NCBI GenBank assembly: GCA_963750065.1
Contig: CAVVPK010000034.1
Span: 124,001-188,000 of the forward strand
Reading direction: 5' to 3'
DNA: 64,000 bases
DNA from: CAVSRC01 sp963750065
Lineage (GTDB): Bacteria > Pseudomonadota > Alphaproteobacteria > Rhizobiales > Kaistiaceae
Shown piece by piece: positions 51,205 through 60,137 of the stretch; position 1 is the stretch's first letter, and each line of letters starts with the position of its first letter. Position numbers and translations under genes: made by a program. The notes beneath the pieces are model-generated. The model saw only the letters and a program-made list of their open reading frames with translations, was not told the origin of the DNA and did no database searches.

Positions 51205-52275
51205 ATGACCTTCGTTAACCTCGAGGGCATCTCGAAGCGCTACGGCAAGACCGCTGCGGTCAAGATGCTCGATCTCAGCGTTGCGCGCGGCGAGTTCTTC
51301 TCGCTGCTCGGTCCATCGGGATGCGGCAAGACCACGACGCTGCGCATGCTCGCCGGCTTCGTCACGCCCGACACCGGCCACATCGAGATCGCTGGCCACG
51401 ACATCACGCGCCTGCCGCCGGAGGCGCGCGACATCGGCATCGTCTTCCAGAACTACGCGATCTTTCCGCACATGTCGGTGTTCGACAACATCGCCTTCGG
51501 ACTGAAGATGCGCAAAGTCGACCGCGATACGATCCGCACAAAGGTCGAGGCGGTACTCCGCCAGGTCGGCCTTGCCGGCTTCGGCGACCGTTTTGAACGC
51601 CAGCTCTCCGGCGGCCAGAAGCAGCGCGTGGCGCTCGCCCGCGTGCTGGTGTTCCAGCCGCAGATCCTGCTCCTCGACGAACCCTTGAGCGCACTCGACA
51701 AGAAGATGCGCGAGGAGATGAAGTTCTGGATAAAGGACATTCAGAAGTCCGTCGGGATCACGACGATCTACGTCACCCACGACCAGGGCGAAGCCTTGAC
51801 GATGTCCGACCGCATTGCGGTCATGCGGGACGGCGAGGTGCTGCAGATCGGCAGCCCGAAAGAAATCTACGAGTTGCCGGCCACCCGCTTCATCGGCGAG
51901 TTCATCGGCGAATCGAACCTGATCGACGGCACAGTGCGCGCGTGCGGCGCCGACCGGTGCGAGGTCGACCTGGAGGGCGCCGTCCTCACCGCGCGGGCGC
52001 CGGCCGGCGCGAGCCTCGCCGCGGGAGACCGGGTCTCGGTCCTCATCCGGCCGGAAGCGATCACACTCGGAAGGCCAGCCAACGGCCAGATTCCGAGGCT
52101 GACCGGTAGGATCGTCAGTGAAACCTACCAGGGCGCCGTTGTGCGCTACGCCGTGCGTACCGGCGCCTACGAGCTGACGGTCGAGGTACCCAATCGGCTA
52201 GACGCCCGCCATCTCGATGCCGGCGAGGACGTTGGCCTGTTCTGGAACGACAATAGCGCGGTGGCGCTGCGCTAG
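51205..52275 (+). CDS. ABC transporter ATP-binding protein (PotA-like)
   Basis: A 356-residue ATPase of the polyamine/carbohydrate-type importer subfamily. Walker A is LLGPSGCGKTTTLRML (about residues 36-51), the signature is QLSGGQKQRVALARVL, Walker B ILLLDEPLSALDKKMRE and the switch histidine is in TIYVTHDQGEALT. The C-terminal TOBE domain (about 270-355) has VSVLIRPEAITLGR. It follows the binding-protein gene by 63 bases and completes the transporter. Start at ATG 51205. Confidence 0.96.
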   Translation: MTFVNLEGISKRYGKTAAVKMLDLSVARGEFFSLLGPSGCGKTTTLRMLAGFVTPDTGHIEIAGHDITRLPPEARDIGIVFQNYAIFPHMSVFDNIAFGLKMRKVDRDTIRTKVEAVLRQVGLAGFGDRFERQLSGGQKQRVALARVLVFQPQILLLDEPLSALDKKMREEMKFWIKDIQKSVGITTIYVTHDQGEALTMSDRIAVMRDGEVLQIGSPKEIYELPATRFIGEFIGESNLIDGTVRACGADRCEVDLEGAVLTARAPAGASLAAGDRVSVLIRPEAITLGRPANGQIPRLTGRIVSETYQGAVVRYAVRTGAYELTVEVPNRLDARHLDAGEDVGLFWNDNSAVALR

Positions 52276-52317
52276 CGCCGAAGCATCCCGCCAGAAGAAC
52301 AACCCCCCGGGAGAGCC

Positions 52318-53875
52318 ATGAAGATCGGCGTTGACGTAGGCGGCACCAACACCGACGCGGTGGTTGTCGGTCCGTCCGGAATAGTCGGTTGGCAGAAAGT
52401 ACCGACCACCGCGGATGTCGCTTCCGGTGTGGTGTCGGCGATCAGCAACGCCCTTTCGACGTCCGGCAGCGTCGCGTCCGATATCGAATGCGTCATGATC
52501 GGCACCACCCAGTTCACCAATGCCGTCATCGGGCGTCGCGAACTGCTGCCAGTCGGAATCCTGCGCCTATGCCTGCCGGCCGCCACCTCGGTCCCGCCGC
52601 TCACCGACTGGCCGGCCGATCTCAGGGCGAAAGTCGAAGGCTCCGTGCATCTGGTCGCCGGCGGCAACGAGTTCGACGGGCGGGAAATCTCTCCCCTCGA
52701 CGAGCGCCGAGTGCGCGAGGCGGCGGCCGTCTTCAAGAAGCGCGGAATCCGGACCGCGGCCGTCACGGGGATCGCCTCGCCGATCGATAACCGCATGGAG
52801 CTGCGCGTCGCCGAGATCCTGCGCAATGAAGTCGACGGCATCGAGGTCTCGCTGTCGAGCGAGATCGGTCGGTTCGGCATGCTGCAGCGTGAAAATTCCA
52901 CGATCATCAATGCGTCCCTCAGTGTTCTGGCTGGGCGCGTGGTGACGGCCTTTGAACAGGCCATCGCAGCTCTGGCGCTCGATGCGCCGTTGTTCATCAG
53001 CCAGAACGACGGCACCCTGATGCCGGCGAGCGACGTGGTCCGCTATCCCGTCCTGACCTTCGCCTCGGGTCCGACCAATTCCATGCGTGGCGCCGCGTTC
53101 CTCGCCGGTGTCGGGGACGCCATGGTCGTCGACATCGGTGGCACCACGTCGGACATCGGCATGCTGCGCAAGGGCTTCCCCCGCCAGTCGACGCACTTCG
53201 TCGACGTCGGCGGCGTCAAGACCAACTTCCGCATGCCGGACGTGCTGGCGGTCGGCCTCGGCGGTGGTAGTTGCGTGCGCGACGAGGGCCGGTCGCTTGG
53301 ACCCGAATTCGGTTGGATACCGGCTAACGACTGACGCGCTGATCTTCGGTGGCTCGACCTTGACCACCAGCGACGTTGCCGTTGCTGGCGGCTGGGCGGA
53401 CTTCGGCGACCGCTCGCTGGTCGAGCACCTGCCGGCGTCGCTCATCGAAAATGTCCGCCAGACGATGCGTGACCGCCTCGACGACAATATCGATCGCATG
53501 AAGACGGAAGCCGGCGCCATGCCGGTCGTCATCGTCGGCGGCGGATCGGTTCTCGTCGATTGGCATCTTGCGGCGGCCTCCGAGGTGCTGAGACCCGAAT
53601 ACGCCTCGGTCGCCAATGCTGTCGGCGCGGCTATCGCGCAGGTGTCAGGAGAAGTCGAAAAGGTGGTCACCCTGTCGGCGGCGAACCGCGAACAGACCCT
53701 CGAAGACGCCAAGCAGGAAGCTCGCGCCAACGCCGCCAGCGCCGGCGCCACCTCGGACAGCATCGAGATCATCGAGATCGAGGAGGTGCCGATCAGCTAC
53801 CTGCCCGACAACCCCACGCGCCTCAGGATCAAGGCGGTCGGCGACCTGCCTTTCGCCGGCGCTGCAAACCGATAG
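52318..53875 (+). pseudogene. hydantoinase/oxoprolinase family protein with apparent frameshift
   Basis: The ATP-grasp-independent hydantoinase A / 5-oxoprolinase family; members hydrolyse amide bonds of cyclic amino-acid derivatives in an ATP-dependent manner. The frame from ATG 52318 encodes KIGVDVGGTNTDAVVVGPSG, then GTTQFTNAVIGRRELLPVG, and VVDIGGTTSDIGMLRKGFP (ASKHA-type DxGGTT phosphate loops), but ends at TGA 53332-53334 soon after GGGSCVRDEGRSLGP. The next frame (+1) continues at once with NSVGYRLTTDALIFGGSTLT and runs to the TAG at 53873-53875. The family pattern is GPxSVGYRLTTDA, so one extra base at about 53302-53304 fits. Without the shift the protein would have about 518 residues, the usual length. 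Sequencing error or real mutation cannot be decided. Confidence 0.88.
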
Positions 53876-53883
53876 GCGGACCG

Positions 53884-54999
53884 ATGGACTTCCTCGAAGA
53901 ACACGTCGGCGATCTCTGCCGCGGCGCCGCCTTTCTTGGTGCCGGTGGCGGCGGCGACCCCCATATCGGCGGGTTGATCGTCAAGCAACAACTGCGGGCG
54001 GGCAAGCGAATCCGCATCCTCGATCCCGAGGAACTCCGCGACGACGACTTCGTCGTTCCGACCGCCATGATGGGCGCCCCGACGGTTCTCCTGGAAAAAG
54101 TGCCCTCCGGCGCCGAACCGGTCACGGCGCTGCGCGCACTGGAGGCCTTCATCGGCCGCACGGCCACCGCGACCATGCCGACAGAGGTCGGCGGCATCAA
54201 CTCCACCATTCCTCTGTTCGTCGGAGCGATGCTTGGCATTCCTGTCGTCGACGCCGACGGTCAGGGCCGCGCCTTCCCCGAGCTTCAGATGGAGACTTTC
54301 GCGATCAACGGCATTGCCGGCACGCCGATGGCCATCGCCAACGAGCACGGCGAGGTAGCGATCGTGAAGACCTCCTCGAACCATCGCATGGAGTGGATCG
54401 CCCGCGGCATAACGATCCGCTACGGCGGCAGCGCCTACATCGCCAACTATCCGATGAGCGGGGCCGACGTGAAGCGCACCTCGGTGCGCCGGACGCTGAC
54501 GCTCGCCATGGAGATCGGCCGGGTCATCAGGACCGCCAGGACGCGGCGGCTCGACCCCTTCGATGCGCTCATCGAGTATCTGCCGTCGACTGACTATTCC
54601 GCCGCCAACCTGATCTTCGCTGGCAAGGTCGTCGATGTCAGCCGCCAGACCGAGCAGGGCTTCACCGTGGGCAAGGTCAAGATCGAGGGATTGAGCGGAT
54701 TTGACGGCATTGCCACGGTCGAGTTTCAGAACGAGAACCTGATTGCCCGCTGCGATGGCCAGACGCTGGCCATTGTTCCGGACATCATCTCGATCCTCGA
54801 CGCCGAGACCGCGGTTCCGATCACCAACGAGACGCTGCGCTACGGACAGCGCGTACGCGTCATGGTCGTCAAGGTGCCCGATATCATGACCACGGACGCG
54901 GCCTTGCGCCAGTTCGGCCCCAGCGCTTTCGGGCTCAGCGAGCCCTATCATCGGGCCATGGCCAGCGACGTGGCTCCTGCGGCGGGAGATTCTGCCTAG
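53884..54999 (+). CDS. DUF917 family protein (hydantoinase partner)
   Basis: A 371-residue protein of the DUF917 family, commonly encoded beside hydantoinase/oxoprolinase-like genes and thought to be a partner or second subunit. The N-terminal GAAFLGAGGGGDPHIGGLIV (about residues 14-33) resembles a glycine-rich nucleotide- or phosphate-binding loop; PTEVGGINSTIPLFVGAML and PVVDADGQGRAFPELQMETF are conserved family segments. It starts eight bases after the hydantoinase-like gene, which is a strong sign of one transcript and joint function. Confidence 0.9.
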   Translation: MDFLEEHVGDLCRGAAFLGAGGGGDPHIGGLIVKQQLRAGKRIRILDPEELRDDDFVVPTAMMGAPTVLLEKVPSGAEPVTALRALEAFIGRTATATMPTEVGGINSTIPLFVGAMLGIPVVDADGQGRAFPELQMETFAINGIAGTPMAIANEHGEVAIVKTSSNHRMEWIARGITIRYGGSAYIANYPMSGADVKRTSVRRTLTLAMEIGRVIRTARTRRLDPFDALIEYLPSTDYSAANLIFAGKVVDVSRQTEQGFTVGKVKIEGLSGFDGIATVEFQNENLIARCDGQTLAIVPDIISILDAETAVPITNETLRYGQRVRVMVVKVPDIMTTDAALRQFGPSAFGLSEPYHRAMASDVAPAAGDSA

Positions 55000-55051
55000 C
55001 TGTGCGGGTTTGCCCTGCGACGCCAGCGGGCCATTCGGGAATACACCGGTC

Positions 55052-56425
55052 ATGTTTGTCAGCGTGTTTGAAATCTTCAAGATCGGCATCGGGCCATCGA
55101 GCTCCCACACGATGGGCCCGATGATCGCGGCCAGGCGCTTCGTCGAGACGATCCGCGGGCATCCTGCCATCCGCCACGTTACCGTCCGACTGCACGGCTC
55201 GCTTGCCTTCACCGGCAAGGGCCACGGCACCGACCACGCGATCGCGCTTGGCCTGTGCGGGGCTGAACCGGAAACGGTTCGGCTCGAAGCGATCGACGCC
55301 ATTCTGGCGCAGTTGCGCGAGACGAAGAGCCTCAGCGCCGTGCAACTCGGCCATGTCGGCTTCGATCCCGAACGGGATCTGGTCTTCGACTACGGACCGC
55401 CTCTGCCCGGCCACCCGAACGGCATGATCTTTTGCGGCCTTGCCGCTGATGGAACGGTACTCATCGAGCGAACTTGCTATTCGGTTGGTGGCGGCTTCGT
55501 GGTTGCGGACGACGAGTTTGACCGGCGCAAGGCGCAACCAGCCTCGTCCCAGGAGGAACCGTACCTGTTCGAAAGCGCGGCGGCGATGCTCGCGCTCGGC
55601 GAGCGCCACCAGCTTTCGATTGCAGATATACAGCGCATCAACGAATCCTCGCTCCGTCCTATCGGCGAATTGGACACCGGTCTCGACGCTCTGTGGAACG
55701 CGATGAATGCCTGCATCGAGCGCGGCTTGGCGCGAGGCGGCATCTTGCCCGGCGGCCTCGCGGTCAAGCGTCGCGCGGCGGCCATCCACGAGAAGTTGCG
55801 GGCCGAACAGGGAGGCAACACGCTGCAGCCCCACCGGATCACCGACTGGCTGTCAGTCTACGCCATGGCGGTGAACGAGGAGAACGCCGCCGGCGGGCGC
55901 GTGGTCACCGCCCCCACCAACGGTGCGGCTGGCGTGGTGCCGGCCGTCGCGCGCTACTACCTCGATCACTGCATCGACGCGCGGCGCGAACGGCTGCGCG
56001 ATTTCCTGCTCACCGCCGCTGCGGTGGGCGGCATCATAAAGCGCAAAGCATCGATATCGGGGGCCGAGGTCGGTTGCCAAGGCGAGGTCGGATCGGCCTC
56101 CGCGATCGCGGCGGCCGGCCTTGCAGCCGTGCTTGGCGGCACCAACCGGCAGATTGAAAATGCTGCCGAAATTGCGTTGGAGCACCACCTCGGCATGACG
56201 TGCGACCCCATCAAGGGCCTCGTGCAGGTTCCCTGCATCGAGCGCAACGCACTTGGCGCCGTCAAAGCCGTCACCGCGGCCTCGCTGGCATTGCGCGGTG
56301 AGGGCACGCACTTTGTGTCGCTCGACCAATGCATCGAGACGATGCGTCAGACTGGGCTTGATATGCGCGAAAAATACAAGGAAACGTCGACGGGTGGTCT
56401 CGCCGTCAACGTGGTCGAATGCTGA
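55052..56425 (+). CDS. L-serine ammonia-lyase, iron-sulfur type
   Basis: A single-chain [4Fe-4S] serine dehydratase of 457 residues (SdaA/TdcG type) that makes pyruvate and ammonia from L-serine. The N-terminal beta domain opens MFVSVFEIFKIGIGPSSSHTM, with the GPSSSHT motif; the alpha domain has TAPTNGAAGVVPAVARYYLD and the cluster cysteines in SGAEVGCQGEVGSASAIA and MTCDPIKGLVQVPCIERN, three cysteines as required. The ATG at 55052 removes 14 residues from a longer open frame (GTG at 55010). It follows the DUF917 gene by 52 bases, so the operon may end in conversion of an amino acid product to pyruvate. Confidence 0.96.
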   Translation: MFVSVFEIFKIGIGPSSSHTMGPMIAARRFVETIRGHPAIRHVTVRLHGSLAFTGKGHGTDHAIALGLCGAEPETVRLEAIDAILAQLRETKSLSAVQLGHVGFDPERDLVFDYGPPLPGHPNGMIFCGLAADGTVLIERTCYSVGGGFVVADDEFDRRKAQPASSQEEPYLFESAAAMLALGERHQLSIADIQRINESSLRPIGELDTGLDALWNAMNACIERGLARGGILPGGLAVKRRAAAIHEKLRAEQGGNTLQPHRITDWLSVYAMAVNEENAAGGRVVTAPTNGAAGVVPAVARYYLDHCIDARRERLRDFLLTAAAVGGIIKRKASISGAEVGCQGEVGSASAIAAAGLAAVLGGTNRQIENAAEIALEHHLGMTCDPIKGLVQVPCIERNALGAVKAVTAASLALRGEGTHFVSLDQCIETMRQTGLDMREKYKETSTGGLAVNVVEC

Positions 56426-57010
56426 ACGGTATCCCGAGCGGTTGCACGATTTGCCAAGAGCGGCTCGACAGTAGGAGGCGCGGTCCTTCAACGCGCGGGG
56501 CGGCCACGCGTCGTCGGCGACCAACGCCGCCTTGCGCGGCTTCGCTGGCGGACTACAGCAGGCTTGTTCTCCGGCGCAGTGGCGATGTCTCAGGCCAAGT
56601 CATCCGGCGCAACGGTTCTGAGGCGTTGTGGGCCGATCTAGTCGCCAAGTTGGGGCCAGAGGGCGGAGGACATTTTGTCGAATACGCCTGAGCCCAGTTG
56701 AGGCGACGCTTGTTGATCCATACGTCGATTGCCGCAAAGCCGCGTCCGCTGCTGGCGCATCTCGTCAATTCACGGCAATTCGGTATTTCGGACGCTTTCG
56801 GGTTGATGCCGACATGTGCTGTCACGCAGCGCCGTGGGTATCGGTCGTGAATGACCCAAACCGGAAGAACGCAGATTGCAGCCAGCGGACCGGGTTGCGA
56901 GGCAAGGAACGCATCTTTAGAATGATTCAATCGGCGGCTATCGTGGGGGAGGTCGTCGACTGAGAGACCAGTGATGGCAGGCTCTCGCCCAGATCAACAG
57001 GGGGGGAGAG
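56426..57010. other. gene-poor region holding repeat copy A
   Basis: A 585-base stretch between sdaA-type gene and the ClpP-like gene. Short open frames on both strands look like decayed coding remains (frames shift repeatedly). It contains a 122-base repeat at 56746-56867 described separately. The promoter for the ClpP-like gene presumably lies in the last 100 bases. Confidence 0.6.
56746..56867. repeat. diverged 122-base direct repeat, copy A
   Basis: Starts CCGCTGCTGGCGCAT and ends TCGGTCGTGAATGACCC and CCGGAAG. It aligns without gaps to 58714-58835 with about 92 of 122 identical positions counted by hand. On the minus strand it is open and reads LPVWVIHDRYPRRCVTAHVG then INPKASE, a pattern similar to spurious ORFs ('xPKAx') that recur in rhizobial genomes. 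Confidence 0.75.
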
Positions 57011-57766
57011 ATGCACCATCACAAGACGATCGCGATGTGGCGCCGTGCGAAAAGTGCCGGCGCGGCGCTATCGATGACATTAGGTGTACTGCTGGGCCTG
57101 TTCGCCGCTGGCGCTACGCCGGCTCAGGCTGGCCCGCTTGCCTCAGGCACTGCGGAGATCGTCGGCTTCAAGGTGCTGACTGCAGAGGGCGGTGACAAGG
57201 TCGCCGCCAACGCAGTCGTCGTGACCTATGATGGTCCGATCGTCCAGCCGATGGCTGCAAACCTGCGTGCCATCTGGGACGAGATCAGGAAGCGGCCAAG
57301 TCTAGAGAAGCTCATCCTGCGGCTCAACAGCCCGGGGGGCAGCGATGTCCACGGGTTGGAGGTGATTGGCGTCCTGGAAGAGATTCGCGAGCAAGTCGCG
57401 CTGGTCACCTTGGTTGGCGAGCACGACTTCTGCGCTTCGATGTGCATCGCGATCTACATCCAGGGCGACACACGCTATGCCAGCCCCGCCAGTTCATGGA
57501 TGTTTCACGGCGCATCGCTGTCACTGGGCGGCATTCCCAACCTGTCGGCGACCACGCGACACTTCGATCTGTTCAGGGATCGAGACATCGATGGCGGCTT
57601 CATCGATTTTCTGTTCGAGAAGAATTACGTCACCGTGCCCGCAGCGTTCTGGATGTCAGGCAGCGAACTGGCGACGCGATCCAATATCATCACGAACTTG
57701 CTGCCAAACTGGAAGCCGGCTGTCCCGGAACCCATTCAGGCGAGCGGAATCCTGAGCAAGATCTAG
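57011..57766 (+). CDS. secreted ClpP/crotonase-like protein (COG3904-type)
   Basis: A 251-residue exported protein. The signal peptide spans about residues 14-41 (AGAALSMTLGVLLGLFAAGA, cleavage near AQA-GP). The mature region has the ClpP/crotonase-type fold: ILRLNSPGGSDVHGLEVIGV (oxyanion-loop-like GGS), then CASMCIAIYIQGDTRYASPA, where the serine sits at the nucleophile position between two cysteines, and SSWMFHGASLSLG with the His expected after the nucleophile. This matches periplasmic ClpP-like proteins of COG3904, whose activity is unproved. It is followed 57 bases on by a small secreted protein, and both are flanked by the two copies of a 122-base repeat. Confidence 0.8.
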   Translation: MHHHKTIAMWRRAKSAGAALSMTLGVLLGLFAAGATPAQAGPLASGTAEIVGFKVLTAEGGDKVAANAVVVTYDGPIVQPMAANLRAIWDEIRKRPSLEKLILRLNSPGGSDVHGLEVIGVLEEIREQVALVTLVGEHDFCASMCIAIYIQGDTRYASPASSWMFHGASLSLGGIPNLSATTRHFDLFRDRDIDGGFIDFLFEKNYVTVPAAFWMSGSELATRSNIITNLLPNWKPAVPEPIQASGILSKI

Positions 57767-57822
57767 AACGCCGGCCGCGGGCCGCGCCGGAGTGCGTATT
57801 TCCGACGATGGGAGGTCACACC

Positions 57823-58356
57823 ATGCCAATGGATTGGCAGTCTGAGATGCGAAAGCGCTCCGAGCGGCGCTGGTTGTGCCCTGCGGGCCTCCGCTGCTTG
57901 GCGCCGAGCAGCTTCGCCCTTATGTTCGTGCTGGTGCTGGCGACCACTTCCAATGCGCGGGCCGGAGACCGGATTGTTCCACGTCGGAATTTGCCTCTGC
58001 CCCACATCGTCCTCTTCGTCGACTACTTCCTCTTTTCGGCCCAGAAGGACGTGTACGCGATGACGAATGCCGAGCAGGCAGCCCTCGTGGCGCTGCTGGA
58101 CACCTGCCCGGACACGCTGACTGCCAGCGAAACCCTGCATTTGAAATGCGACCTCGCCGGGTATCGGTATTTGATGAATTACCGTCAGGACAGGCACATC
58201 GACCACCTGCTCGATGCCATGCAATTCATGACAAACCAGTTCCGATACAATCAGAAGATCGGGCGCGGGAGTCAGACCAACATAAGCGGCAGACTTGGCG
58301 TCATACACGCTGGCCTCAGAAGCGCCCTTCGTTTCGTGGCCGTTCGAGCGGATTGA
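57823..58356 (+). CDS. small secreted protein, partner of the ClpP-like gene
   Basis: A 177-residue protein from ATG 57823, which has a GGGAGG site at the right distance. An internal signal-like hydrophobic stretch (SSFALMFVLVLATTSNARAG, residues 30-49) suggests export with an n-region longer than usual. The mature part is mainly helical with three cysteines (two in a CPDTLTASETLHLKC context). I do not recognise a family. It lies in the same direction as the ClpP-like gene, 56 bases on, and the two could form a small operon. Confidence 0.65.
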   Translation: MPMDWQSEMRKRSERRWLCPAGLRCLAPSSFALMFVLVLATTSNARAGDRIVPRRNLPLPHIVLFVDYFLFSAQKDVYAMTNAEQAALVALLDTCPDTLTASETLHLKCDLAGYRYLMNYRQDRHIDHLLDAMQFMTNQFRYNQKIGRGSQTNISGRLGVIHAGLRSALRFVAVRAD

Positions 58357-58440
58357 GTCCGTGGCGGCTGAGCAGCAGCCTCCGGCGCGACCACGCGACC
58401 GGAGATAGATCGCGCAACTATTTCTCCTCTCCAACCCCAC

Positions 58441-58536
58441 CGCGCGGTGCCGCTTCAGGGCCGACAGCATGCCGGCTTCGTCTGCACCTATCATGCACAA
58501 ATGGCCCACGACACCGGCTGAAGAAATAGCGGCCAG
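58441..58536 (-). pseudogene. remnant of a class III adenylate cyclase N-terminus
   Basis: On the minus strand a short open frame translates LAAISSAGVVGHLCMIGADE then AGMLSALKRHRA, with no start or continuation. It matches the N-terminal cyclase motif seen intact in the gene at 13013 (LAAVLAADVVGYSRLMGADE then AGTLAALKHHR). The rest of the cyclase is absent, so this is a decayed fragment. Repeat copy B lies about 180 bases away on the same side. Confidence 0.7.
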
Positions 58537-58713
58537 CGGACTGGAACGATCGGCGGGTGACCAGTTCCGCTTGTGGGGGATCCCGACCGCGATGGCGGCA
58601 AGCGGTTGAAGGCGAAAGGGACGTCGCCGGCCTCCTCTAGGCCGTCGGCGACGGCGCAGTGGCCGAGCCCCCACTAGCGGACAAAGGTGCTCCCGCCAAC
58701 ACAGTTGCGACTT

Positions 58714-58835
58714 CCGCAGCTGGCGCATCGCGTCATTTCGCGGCAACGTGAAAACTCGGTCGCTTTCGGGGCGAAGCCGACATGCACAGATAAGCAGAGC
58801 ATGCTGTTTCGGTCGTGAATGACCCGGACCGGAAG
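58714..58835. repeat. diverged 122-base direct repeat, copy B
   Basis: Starts CCGCAGCTGGCGCAT and ends TTCGGTCGTGAATGACCC and CCGGAAG; same length and orientation as copy A at 56746-56867, about 75 percent identical by hand count, no gaps. On the minus strand it reads LPVRVIHDRNSMLCLSVHVG then FAPKATE, so reading frame is conserved between copies. Together the copies bracket the ClpP-like gene pair. The 158-base stretch 58836-59002 after it holds no gene. Confidence 0.75.
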
Positions 58836-59002
58836 TCAGTAAACGAAACGGTCGTGTTTGGCGCAATGCTACTGATCGGTTTGGCGTGGGCGCCGAAGAG
58901 GTCGATCTTCAGTGCGATACCCACAGGGCGGGACGGTTTAGCGTGCGATTGTGGAGAATGGCGACCGAGCGTTTTCGGTAGGCCGTCGTGGTGTCGCGCG
59001 CG

Positions 59003-60049
59003 TCAGTGCCGCCCGGTGCTGCCCCGCGTGCGAACCTCGAAACCGAGGTCGATGATCGGACGATCTGGCCGCTGGCCGTCGCCGCGGATGATGCGCGTGA
59101 CGATTTCCGCCGCCTGACGGGCCATTTCGTACCGCGGTGTGGCGACCGAGGAGAGCGTCGGATGGCAACTGGCGCATATCTCCAGATCATTGAAACCGAT
59201 GATCGCCATATCGTGGGGGACGCGGATTCCGCGCCGGCTACACTCGAACAGCGCGCCAACGGCAAGATCGTCATTGCACGCGAAGACAAATTCAAGATTT
59301 GGCGCGCGGGAGATCAAATCGGCTAGAAGCTCGCCACCCAACGCGAAAGTCGACGGCCGGGGCGTGGCCGCGACCATGCCGGACGTGTCGAGGCCGGCTT
59401 CCTCCATGGCCCGGCGGTAGCCCTCCATACGCCGCTTCGAGCGGGCGTCTTGCCGCGCACGGATATGGCCAATTCGGCGGTGGCCCAGATCGAGGAGGTG
59501 GCGCGTGGCAGCATAGCCGGCGTCGTGCTGCGAAAAGCCGATATTGATATCGATCGGATCGTCGCTCAGTTCCATCGTTTGAATGACGGAGATGTTGGCT
59601 CGTTCGAGCATGCGGCGGACGTGGTCGCTCTGGTCGATGCCGGCAAGGATCATCGCCTCGGGGTGCAGACCGAGCATCGTGGCGATCGCCTTCTCTTCCT
59701 CCTCCGGCTGGTAGCGCCAATTGAGCACCATCACCTGGAAGCCAGCCGGCAGGAAGGCGTCGTGCAGTGCCTTTAGGTAATCGCCAAAGACACCGTTCGT
59801 GAGGGACGGAATGAGTACGCCGATGGTGCCGGTGCGCGCAGAGGCAAGTGCGCTGGCGAGTTGATTGGGGATGTAGCCCAGCGCCTCCACAGCACTCATC
59901 ACCCGCCGGCGCAGGCTCGCCGAAACCATTTCGGGTCGGCGCAATGTACGGGAAACAGTGACGGCGCTGACGCCAGCGAGGGCGGCGACATTGTCTAGCG
60001 TCACCGGCCGCGGCCGAAGCGCGTTCGACGGTCTCGACGGCTCATCCAT
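59003..60049 (-). CDS. LacI-family transcriptional regulator
   Basis: A 348-residue sugar-responsive repressor. The N-terminal helix-turn-helix and hinge are visible: VTLDNVAALAGVSAVTVSRT, LRRPEMVSASLRRRVMSAVE, ALGYIPNQLASALASARTGT (residues 17-76), followed by a periplasmic-binding-protein-like ligand domain (IGVLIPSLTNGVFGDYLKAL). It is divergent from a sugar ABC transporter operon, and a LacI-type palindrome lies in between overlapping the transporter's -35 box. It is presumably the local repressor of that operon. Confidence 0.95.
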   Translation of the reverse strand: MDEPSRPSNALRPRPVTLDNVAALAGVSAVTVSRTLRRPEMVSASLRRRVMSAVEALGYIPNQLASALASARTGTIGVLIPSLTNGVFGDYLKALHDAFLPAGFQVMVLNWRYQPEEEEKAIATMLGLHPEAMILAGIDQSDHVRRMLERANISVIQTMELSDDPIDINIGFSQHDAGYAATRHLLDLGHRRIGHIRARQDARSKRRMEGYRRAMEEAGLDTSGMVAATPRPSTFALGGELLADLISRAPNLEFVFACNDDLAVGALFECSRRGIRVPHDMAIIGFNDLEICASCHPTLSSVATPRYEMARQAAEIVTRIIRGDGQRPDRPIIDLGFEVRTRGSTGRH

Positions 60050-60108
60050 GGTGTCTCGCAGCCCCCGTACAGCTCATCAAGCGCCGCACTAGCTTCGAAT
60101 CGCTCTAG

Positions 60109-60137
60109 TTGACAGCGCTTTCATGCCCACCTAAAGG
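60109..60137 (+). promoter_or_regulatory. LacI-type operator overlapping the transporter promoter
   Basis: TGACAGCGCTTTCA (60110-60123) is a near-palindrome of the LacI/GalR type with the central GCGC (12 of 14 positions symmetric). Its first bases form part of TTGACA (60109-60114), a perfect -35, with a 17-base spacer to TAAAGG (60132-60137), a weak -10. Repressor binding would block the promoter of the sugar-binding-protein gene, 120 bases upstream of its ATG. Confidence 0.75.

Noticed and set aside
49921..51780. 619-codon minus-strand frame opposite the ABC transporter genes
   Set aside because: It is antisense to two clearly functional genes with conserved motifs; no ribosome site or family match.
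53302..53334. Programmed ribosomal frameshift in the hydantoinase-like gene
   Set aside because: No known slippery sequence or downstream pseudoknot is apparent, and one simple extra base explains the break.
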